From Planctomyces sp. (lineage in GTDB: Bacteria; Planctomycetota; Planctomycetia; Planctomycetales; Planctomycetaceae): DNA of 64,000 nucleotides. Location of the stretch: the NCBI GenBank assembly GCA_005798445.1, contig SYJG01000403.1, forward strand, positions 40,079 through 104,078, read 5' to 3'. Made by a program: the position numbers and the translations under genes. Positions 41,257 to 48,748 of the stretch are shown in pieces (the stretch's first letter is position 1; each line of letters starts with the position of its first letter). The notes below the pieces were generated by a model. The model did not search any database, was not told the origin of the DNA, and saw nothing but the letters and a program-made list of their open reading frames with translations.

Positions 41257-42045
41257 ATGACGGCATATCCAATTATCTTTGCAATGCTGACGATCGCGCA
41301 GACGGCGGAGGGGCCGAAGGGGGATTCTCCGAAGGCATCAGCGGCGAGTGAGACTTCGTTGGCCGCGATGTTTCAGCGAGTGGAGAAGACTCAAGTCACG
41401 ATCCCGAAGAATTCGGCGGCGAAGATCAAGGTCGAGGCCGCGCCGGTCTTTCGGTACAGCGATGAATTACGGCGAATCGAAGATGCGGGAATGAGGTTGT
41501 GGACCGATCGTGGGCGGCCGGTCGCGGCGATGAAGGTCGAGCGATACACGCCGGGAATCCATCCGGAACCGTGGTTGTATTGCTTCGCATCGCTGTCGTC
41601 CGACCAAGTGGCGGCAGAATGGAAGGGAGCGCGAGGGTATCAGACTCGAAAGCCGGGGGTGACGTGGAAGGTGTTGGACGATGCCCCGAAGGAGAATCGG
41701 GCGGGGCGGCTTGTGCAGATGCGCGACCTCGCGCGGCGGTTCGGGGCGGAGTTGATTGACTACAAAGACGTCTCATCGCAAATGCGGCTGCTGAGCCGTC
41801 CGCTGTTTCGCTACGACGACGGGCCGACCGACGGCGCGGTCTTTGGATTCACCGGGACCGGCACGAATCCCGACTTCCTCCTGCTGCTGGAAACTCGCCC
41901 CGACAACAAGTGGCAATTCGGCTGCGTCACGATGACCGCCGATGGCCTTCGCATCCGCCTGAAGGACGAGGTCGTGTTTACTGCTCCGCACGTCGGCGGC
42001 AAAGGAAACGAATTCGACAATTGGTTGCACTTCTGGACAAAGTGA
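41257..42045 (+). CDS. Paralogue family member P2
   Basis: APVFRYSDEL...WTDRGRPVAAMKV...PGVTWKVLDDAPKENRAGRLVQMRDLARRFGAEL...MRLLSRPLFRYDDGPTDGAVFGFTGTGTNPDFLLLLETR. Confidence 0.85.
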   Translation: MTAYPIIFAMLTIAQTAEGPKGDSPKASAASETSLAAMFQRVEKTQVTIPKNSAAKIKVEAAPVFRYSDELRRIEDAGMRLWTDRGRPVAAMKVERYTPGIHPEPWLYCFASLSSDQVAAEWKGARGYQTRKPGVTWKVLDDAPKENRAGRLVQMRDLARRFGAELIDYKDVSSQMRLLSRPLFRYDDGPTDGAVFGFTGTGTNPDFLLLLETRPDNKWQFGCVTMTADGLRIRLKDEVVFTAPHVGGKGNEFDNWLHFWTK

Positions 42046-42090
42046 TTTGGTCGTTGGTTCTTGGTCATTGGTTCTTTGGATTTCACTGCC

Positions 42091-44292
42091 GTGCCTAACT
42101 TCCTTCAAACCGCGTTTCTATCCGGCTTGGCTGCGCTCGCGGTTCCGATCCTGATTCATCTCTTCTTTCGCTTGAAGACGAAGCGGGTGGAGCTGGGGAC
42201 GATTCGTTTCTTGCGACTCGTGCTGGAAGAGAATGCTCGGCGGCGGAAGGTGATGCGGTGGTTGTTGCTCGCTCTGCGGATGCTGTTTGTGGCGCTGCTG
42301 GTGGGACTGTTCGCGCGGCCGTACTTCACGGTGGCGGCGACAGGGAGCGACAAGGAGTTGCTCGTCATCCTGATTGACCAGTCGGCGACGATGCAGCTCA
42401 AGGGAGACAACGGGCGGCTGATCGATCAGGCGGTGGCGGAAGCGAAGAGGCTGATTGAAGGGGCGGGAGAGAAGACTCGGTTCGAGGTCGCGTTCTTCGA
42501 TCATGAAGTGCATCCGCTGAAGGACTCAAAAGCGGGAGACGGTGCGAAGAGCGATGCGGTGTTGGCGAAGTTGGTGGCTCCGGCGACGACGTTCGGGGCG
42601 ACGAATTTTGGCTCGGCCTTCGTCTGGGCTCGCGACATTTGCGTGAAGGCTCCGGCGGGAGTGAAGCAACTGCATCTCTTCACCGACTTGCAACGCTCCG
42701 GGCTGGATTGGACCGAGGTCGAACCGTTGCCGGCCGAAGTGAAATCACATCTGCATGATCTCGGTCGGCCGGTGGTCAACAACGTGGCGGTCACGGAAGT
42801 CCGCACGCCTCGGCTGTGGGTGCGGCCGGGTGAGTCGCCGCCGATCCGCGCATCGGTGTTGCACGGCGGCGCGTTCGCGCTGGAGGAAGTGGCGGTCGTG
42901 CTGGAGGTAGGACGAGTGGAGCTGAGCGGCACGGCGCTAGCCGCCGGTGAGACGCCACAGACTCGCAATTCACGCCGCACGACTTCACCGGCGGCTAGCG
43001 CCGTGCCGCTCACGGGCGCTCGCACTGAGTTCGCGAAGCTGGCCGAGCGGATCACGAAGCGCGAGAAGGTGAAGCTCGAACCTGGCGCGACAGTGACGCT
43101 CGACTTTGAATTGCCGGCGTTGAGCGAAGGGTTGTGGCAAGGTCGCGTGTCGGTCGAGTACGACGACGACTTGCCGTTCGATAACCAAAGATTCTTCGCG
43201 ATCTCGGCGACACCCGCGTATCGTGTGCTCATTGTCGGCGGCGATTCAGACGGTGCGGCGATCACCAGCGAGACGTATTTCCTCAACGCCGCGCTGCGGC
43301 TGACGGACGACAACGAGACGTACCACGAAAGCCCGTTCGCCCCGACGCTCGTGACCTACGCGGCTGACACGAGCCTGCCGAAGTTTTCCGACTTCGATGC
43401 GGTCGTGCTGGCGAACGTGGCGGATGTCTCGAAAGCGGATGCGGACCAGTTGGCGTCGTTCGTGCGCAGCGGTGGCGGACTGCTGGTCTTCACGGGTGAT
43501 CGTGTGACCGCAAAAAGTTCGGCCACGTTGATCGAAGCGGGGCTGACGGTCGGCGAGATTGGCGACATCAAAGTCACCACCGATTTGCCGTGGCGGCTGA
43601 ATCAGTGGGACGAATCGCATCCGATCTTTGAACCTCTGAGCGATCCGCAACATGGCGACCTGCGACGCCTGATCTTCGCGGCGTACACAAAGGTGACTCC
43701 GTCGAGCGATGCGGCGGTGTTGGCTCAGTTCAGCACCGGCGATGCGGCGGTTGTCGAACGGCGAGTCGGAGACGGGAAGGTGTTGTGGGTCACGTCGTCC
43801 TGCGGTCGCGACTGGAGCGACTGGTGTCGCAGCCGATTGTTCTTGCCAACCGTGCATCAGATGTTGGGCTACGAAGTCGGCCTGACGTCGGGCGGTCGCG
43901 TCCGCTCGCGGCTGGTGGACGAACAGGGAAGCAGAGCGGCAGAGGTCAGAAGTCAGAAGTCAGAGGTCAGCGGCCAGAGCGGCAGATCTGAGGCTCTGAC
44001 CTCTGAAGCTCTGACTTCTGCCGCTCTTCTCCCCGGCGTCGAGCAGTTCGAACGATACGCCGAGTTCATCAACACAACGCCACGAGAGTCGGAGACCGAC
44101 CGCTGCGCTCGGCAGGAATTCGAGGACCGCTTCGCAATGAAGTTCGTGGACGAAGACGGAACGGAAGCCACTCAAGCCGCGGCCCTCGGCAACGTCGAGC
44201 TGCGGCAGGATGAACTGTGGCACTGGGCGGGATGTCTGTTGTTGGTCGTTTTGTTGTTGGAAGGTTTCGTGGGGAATCGAACAACGGCGTGA
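42091..44292 (+). CDS. BatA-N / VWA-type membrane protein
   Basis: GTG start; VPNFLQTAFLSGLAALAVPILIHLFFRLKTKRVELGTIRFLRLVLEENARRRKVMRWLLLALRMLFVALLVGLFARP...LLVILIDQSATMQ. Confidence 0.9.
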   Translation: MPNFLQTAFLSGLAALAVPILIHLFFRLKTKRVELGTIRFLRLVLEENARRRKVMRWLLLALRMLFVALLVGLFARPYFTVAATGSDKELLVILIDQSATMQLKGDNGRLIDQAVAEAKRLIEGAGEKTRFEVAFFDHEVHPLKDSKAGDGAKSDAVLAKLVAPATTFGATNFGSAFVWARDICVKAPAGVKQLHLFTDLQRSGLDWTEVEPLPAEVKSHLHDLGRPVVNNVAVTEVRTPRLWVRPGESPPIRASVLHGGAFALEEVAVVLEVGRVELSGTALAAGETPQTRNSRRTTSPAASAVPLTGARTEFAKLAERITKREKVKLEPGATVTLDFELPALSEGLWQGRVSVEYDDDLPFDNQRFFAISATPAYRVLIVGGDSDGAAITSETYFLNAALRLTDDNETYHESPFAPTLVTYAADTSLPKFSDFDAVVLANVADVSKADADQLASFVRSGGGLLVFTGDRVTAKSSATLIEAGLTVGEIGDIKVTTDLPWRLNQWDESHPIFEPLSDPQHGDLRRLIFAAYTKVTPSSDAAVLAQFSTGDAAVVERRVGDGKVLWVTSSCGRDWSDWCRSRLFLPTVHQMLGYEVGLTSGGRVRSRLVDEQGSRAAEVRSQKSEVSGQSGRSEALTSEALTSAALLPGVEQFERYAEFINTTPRESETDRCARQEFEDRFAMKFVDEDGTEATQAAALGNVELRQDELWHWAGCLLLVVLLLEGFVGNRTTA
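42923..43012. repeat. Palindromic element in frame within the BatA-like gene
   Basis: gagcggcacggcgctagccgccggtga / tcaccggcggctagcgccgtgccgctc; encodes SGTALAAGE...SPAASAVPL. Confidence 0.9.
43933..44026. repeat. Second in-frame repeat element in the BatA-like gene (AGAGGTCAGAAGTCAGA type)
   Basis: agagcggcagaggtcagaagtcagaagtcagagg ... ctctgacctctgaagctctgacttctgccgctct; encodes RAAEVRSQKSEVSGQSGRSEALTSEALTSAAL. Confidence 0.8.
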
Positions 44293-44336
44293 CGGAAGGA
44301 AAACCGAATGTCGAAACCAGAAATCCGAAAACCGAT

Positions 44337-45440
44337 TGTGTGTCTTGCCCCGAAGGGGCCCAGGAAACCAGCCCAGGGCAAGCGAGCGAATGCGAGCGCC
44401 GCCCTGGGTGAAAAATGAATTGTGTGTGATGTGCCCTGAAGGGGCACGGGAATGTCAGTCGTGATTCGCAGTGAGGTCTGAATTCGTTGACCGTTTTCCC
44501 GTGCCCTGTCAGGGCACGACAAAATGTGACCTCTTTTCCCAGGGCGGCGCTTTGTTCGCTTGCCCTGGGGTGATTTCCGTGGCCCCGTTGGGGCAAATCG
44601 CATTGGACAACTGAAAACCAAGCGCCCAATCGCAACGAGAACCGTCATGTCGCAATCGCTCGCCAAGAATTTGATCCACCTCGTCTTCAGCACCAAGGAC
44701 CGCCGTCCGTTGATTGACGACGCGGTTCGGGAAGAGCTTCATAAGTACGCTGGCGGAATTCTGCGCGATCTCGATTCGCCGGCGCTGCTTATGAATTCGG
44801 TGTGCGACCACATTCATGTTTTGTTCAATTTGCATCGCACGAAGGCGCTGTCCGATGTTGTCATGGAACTGAAACGCGGCACGTCGAAATGGATGAAGGA
44901 GCAAGGTCCACAACACGCGTCCTTTTATTGGCAGTCAGGTTTTGGAGCGTTCAGCGTCAGTCCGTCCAACGTAAAGGCCGTCGAGGAATACATCGCCAAA
45001 CAAGCCGAGCATCACGCGACGAAGACGTTTCAGGATGAGTTTCGGGATTTCTTGCGACGGCATGAGGTCGAGTTTGATGAACGGTATGTTTGGGATTGAA
45101 TCTGAGTATGACGCGGTTGGTCGCGAGGTTGTTTGCCCCAAGGGGGCAGAGAAAACCAGCCCAGGGCCAGCGACCTACGGGAGCGCCGCCCTGGGTCACG
45201 ATTGATATGAGTGATGTGCCCTGAAGGGGCACAGGAATGTTGGACAACGATCACGGTTTCAAACAGCGATAAACACGAAGTCGCAACAAACGCCATTGGA
45301 ATGAAGGCAGAATTCCAGTGCCCCTTCAGGGCACAACACATTGATAACCCCTTTCCCAGGGCGGCGCTCACTGCGTTCGCTTGCCCTGGGCTGGTTTCCG
45401 AGGCCCTTTCGGGGCGAACCGCAATTTGACCTTCCCTTCG
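44337..45440 (+). mobile_element. RAYT-like unit: Y1 transposase flanked by REP/BIME-type palindrome clusters
   Basis: cccagggcaagcgagcg...gccgccctggg and tgtgccctgaaggggcac motifs in opposed copies both upstream (44337-44606) and downstream (45120-45440) of the Y1 gene. Confidence 0.8.
44647..45099 (+). CDS. IS200/REP-associated-type Y1 (HUH) transposase
   Basis: MSQSLAKNLIHLVFSTKDRRPLI...CDHIHVLFNLHRTKALSDVVMELKRGTSKWMKE...SNVKAVEEYIAKQAEHH (HIH and YIxxQ motifs). Confidence 0.9.
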   Translation: MSQSLAKNLIHLVFSTKDRRPLIDDAVREELHKYAGGILRDLDSPALLMNSVCDHIHVLFNLHRTKALSDVVMELKRGTSKWMKEQGPQHASFYWQSGFGAFSVSPSNVKAVEEYIAKQAEHHATKTFQDEFRDFLRRHEVEFDERYVWD

Positions 45441-45466
45441 GGGCGAACCGCAGTGATCGGAGCAAG

Positions 45467-47953
45467 ATGATGAGCACGACAATCAATCACGACACCGCGT
45501 TTCTGAACCGCTTCCGTTTGCTGTGGGCTCGCAAGCGGCGGGTGGAGTTGGGGCAGGTGGCGGTCAGTTCGTTGTTGCTGGCGTTGCTCGGATTGGGAGC
45601 GTTGGCGATCGCGGATTACTCGCTGGAGCTGGATCGTTCGGTGCGAGTCGTCTCGCTGGTGGCGGTGCTCGGCGCGGTGGGGTTGTTTGCGATCAACTCG
45701 CTGTGGCGGACGGTGTGGCAGTGGAGTCAGCCGACGACGGCGGCGGAGATCGAGGCGGCATTTCCGCAGCTTGGTCAATCGGTGCGGACGACAGTGCAAT
45801 TCGGAGCGATGCAGGTCGAGCAGGTGCAGTCCGAAGGAGTCGCCTCGACGTTGGTGACGGCGCTGGCCGAGCAGACTCATCAACGCGCGCTGCCGCTGAC
45901 GATCGAGGACATCGTTCCGACGAAGAAGCTCGGTCTGATCGCCTGCGGGCTTGCGGCGGGAGCGGTGTTGCTGGGTGGTGCATCGAGCGTCGATTGGCAG
46001 TGGAGCAACGCGACTCGGCGAGCGGTGCTCAAGGAGACGCCGTATCGCCAGCTTGTCGTGCGGCCCGGCAATCAGGCGGTGGATGAAGGGACCGGGCTGA
46101 CGATCGACGTCGCGCTGGTCGGTCGCACGAATCGAGAGGTGCTGTTGTTCACTCGGCCCGCCGGCGATGCGGAGGCGGAGTGGACGGAGCGGAAGTTGGA
46201 GCCACGGGAGGGCGAGGCTCCCGCCGAGCCGCGAGGTGCTGAACAGCGTTCGACGGAAGGCCAGGCGGCAGAGACACACGGCTCGGCGGGAGCCTCACCC
46301 TCCCTGACAGATTCTCGGCCGCACGTTGCGTTCGTCGCCAAACTCGATCGCCTGACGAAGCCGGTGGAGTACCGCGTCACGGCCGGTGAGTTGGAGAGTG
46401 CGGTCTTTCGCGTCGAGATCCGGCGGCCGTTGCGGATCGAAGAGGCGAAGATTGATCTCACGCCGCCGTCGTACACCGGGCAGCCGACAAGCACGTCGAT
46501 GGATTTGAATCTGAGTGTCCTGCAGGGAACGGTCGCGAAGTTTTCGATTCAGTTCGACAAGCCGGTGAAGTCAGCCTCGCTGGTCTTCGCGCCTCGCAAA
46601 CAGCCTCGCGATGACGATGACAAGAATGAGCCGGAAGTCGTGCCGTTACGTCCGCCCGTGGCGGATCACGCTCCGCGTGATGAGCCGAACGGGAACACGC
46701 TTGGCACGACGGTCGGTGTCGCGAAGGAAACGACGCCGGGAGACGCTCGGCTCGTCACGCGGAGCGTGACGGCTACGTTGTCGGTCGAACTCACGCTGGC
46801 CGAGGACCGCAACTACAGCATCGTGGCGGAAGCCGAGGACGGGACATCGCTGCCGGAGAACAAGTACCGCATCCGCGTTCGCGAGGATCAACCGCCGCAG
46901 GTGACGATCGAGGAACCGACCGATGCGGTTGAGGTTCACACGCTGGCGGAGTTGCTGATGCGCGTCCGCGTGCGGGACGACTACGGACTGTCGAAAGCGG
47001 GGGTCGTGTTTCAGATCAACAACGAGCAGGAGATTCCGCTAATCGCTCAGGACTTCGAGACGGTGGTCGCGGCGGCGAACGAAGCGGCGGCAACGGGGAA
47101 GGTCTCGCCGACGACGCAGGCGGCGCTCGAAAAGGTGCTGCCGCTGGAAGTGTTCGAGCTGACTCAGAAGGACAGCGTGATGTACTTCGGATTCGCCGAA
47201 GACAACCGCCCGGACAAGCCGCAACGAACCGAAACCGAGATGCGATTCATCGACATCCGCCCATTCAAGAGGACGTATCGAGTCGTCGATCCCGATCCAG
47301 GAAACGGTATGGGGATGAACCCAGGTTTGAAGACGCTGGGAGAATTGATTCAGCGGCAACGCTTCGCGCTCAACCGGACGATGACCATTGAAAAGCGAGC
47401 GAACTCCGGACAAAAGCCCGATGCCACCACGCTCGATGAATTGATGAAGTTTGAGACCGAACTGGCTGAGAGCACGCGCGCCGTTGCCGAACGATTGGAT
47501 GCCCTCGGCATCCCGGACACCGAGATTTTCTATCAAGCCGAAACGGCGATGCTCGCGGCGGTTGATTCGCTGTCGGTCGGCAAGTGGGAGAACGCGACGC
47601 TGCAGATGCGCGACGCACTGAAGTTTCTCATCGAAGCACGAGACGGCTTTGAGATGTTGATCCGAAAGAATCCCCCCGATCCGAGCAAAATGGCGGCGCT
47701 GCGGCAGTTCGACCGGCTTCAGGCTCAGAAGCTGCGACGCCCGAAGACGGACAAGGAAGAAGCTCGCGAGCTGATCCGGCGGCTGGAGGAGTTGATCGGC
47801 ACGGAAGCGACCGTCGTCAGCGGACTGGAAGAAGAAACAAAAGAGGAAGAGCCAAAAACCAAGAGCCAAGAACCAAAGGAAGAGAAGTCAGAGGGACAGA
47901 AATCAGAACCGCAGAAGTCAGAGGACAGCGATCAGAAGGCAGAGCAGAATTGA
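45467..47953 (+). CDS. Large membrane protein, DUF4175-like
   Basis: MMSTTINHDTAFLNRFRLLWARKRRVELGQVAVSSLLLALLGLGALAIADYSLELDRSVRVVSLVAVLGAVGLF...IDLTPPSYTGQPTSTSMDLNLSVLQGTVAKFSIQFDKPV. Confidence 0.75.
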   Translation: MMSTTINHDTAFLNRFRLLWARKRRVELGQVAVSSLLLALLGLGALAIADYSLELDRSVRVVSLVAVLGAVGLFAINSLWRTVWQWSQPTTAAEIEAAFPQLGQSVRTTVQFGAMQVEQVQSEGVASTLVTALAEQTHQRALPLTIEDIVPTKKLGLIACGLAAGAVLLGGASSVDWQWSNATRRAVLKETPYRQLVVRPGNQAVDEGTGLTIDVALVGRTNREVLLFTRPAGDAEAEWTERKLEPREGEAPAEPRGAEQRSTEGQAAETHGSAGASPSLTDSRPHVAFVAKLDRLTKPVEYRVTAGELESAVFRVEIRRPLRIEEAKIDLTPPSYTGQPTSTSMDLNLSVLQGTVAKFSIQFDKPVKSASLVFAPRKQPRDDDDKNEPEVVPLRPPVADHAPRDEPNGNTLGTTVGVAKETTPGDARLVTRSVTATLSVELTLAEDRNYSIVAEAEDGTSLPENKYRIRVREDQPPQVTIEEPTDAVEVHTLAELLMRVRVRDDYGLSKAGVVFQINNEQEIPLIAQDFETVVAAANEAAATGKVSPTTQAALEKVLPLEVFELTQKDSVMYFGFAEDNRPDKPQRTETEMRFIDIRPFKRTYRVVDPDPGNGMGMNPGLKTLGELIQRQRFALNRTMTIEKRANSGQKPDATTLDELMKFETELAESTRAVAERLDALGIPDTEIFYQAETAMLAAVDSLSVGKWENATLQMRDALKFLIEARDGFEMLIRKNPPDPSKMAALRQFDRLQAQKLRRPKTDKEEARELIRRLEELIGTEATVVSGLEEETKEEEPKTKSQEPKEEKSEGQKSEPQKSEDSDQKAEQN
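46206..46304. repeat. Palindromic element in frame ([16 protein letters not shown] element)
   Basis: gggagggcgaggctcccgccgagcc (46206-46230) / ggctcggcgggagcctcaccctccc (46280-46304); same family as the inner element at 18532-18611; 99 bp. Confidence 0.9.
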
Positions 47954-48049
47954 AGTGACAGAAGAACCCAGATCGACGAGCCAAAAACCAAAGGAAGCGA
48001 ATTCAGAGGAAGTCCGAGGACGGATCGAAAGAAGGTGTGCCGGGTATTC

Positions 48050-48674
48050 CGAATCAGTCGGCTTCAGCCGACTCCCCATTTGCCACCAGCTTTAGCTGGT
48101 GTGAAGCGGGCCAACAGAACCAAATCAGCCGGCTTTAGCCGGCTTGGTGGCCGGTCTTCAGACTTCTTGAATTTGATAGAAATCACTCCATCAACAATCA
48201 AAAGCCACAACCATGTCCAGCCATGTCTACCACGAGATTTATCTGCATCTCAACTGGCATGTGAAGGATGACAAGGCGACGCTGACCTCAGAACTCGAAC
48301 CCATAGTCCATCAAACTATCTCCGACCGCATTCATCGAACGAACGGAGTTTGGCTGCACGGAATCAATGGAACTGAAACTCACATTCACATCGCCATCAA
48401 CTTGGAAAGAACAATCTGCCTTGGGTTTTGGAGTACATCGCGAAACAGAAAGAGCACCATGCCGCTGGCAAGGCGATTGATCGAATGGAAAAGTGTGATG
48501 TGGATGAAGAAGCCACAACTGCTTCTGCAACAACTCCCACAAAGTCTCCAAGCACATGAAGTCTGAAGACCTGCCACCAAGCCGGCTGAAGCCGGCTGAT
48601 GGGGTTTTCAATCCAGCCTCTCCACCAGCTAAAGCTGGTGGCAAATGGGGAGTCGGCTGAAGCCGACTGATTCG
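48050..48674. mobile_element. Decayed RAYT unit bounded by 117-bp imperfect inverted repeats
   Basis: 48050-48166 (cgaatcagtcggcttcagccgactccccatttgccaccagctttagctggtg...ggtcttcagacttc) is the reverse complement of 48558-48674 with mismatches concentrated in the middle. Confidence 0.85.
48213..48566 (+). pseudogene. Degenerate IS200/RAYT-like Y1 transposase (internal deletion/frameshift)
   Basis: MSSHVYHEIYLHLNWHVKDDKATLT...GTETHIHIAINL, then homology resumes in another frame as GKNNLPWVLEYIAKQKEHHAAGKAIDRMEKC. Confidence 0.85.
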
Positions 48675-48748
48675 GCGATACGGAACAGTTCACAAATCAG
48701 ACAATCACTCGGCACAACATCAACTGCCGAGTCAGCGGAGATCGAACG

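Noticed and set aside
44337-48674. Palindrome clusters considered as a retron or diversity-generating system
   Set aside because: No reverse transcriptase or template/variable repeat pair seen; the Y1 HUH genes explain the REP-type elements better.
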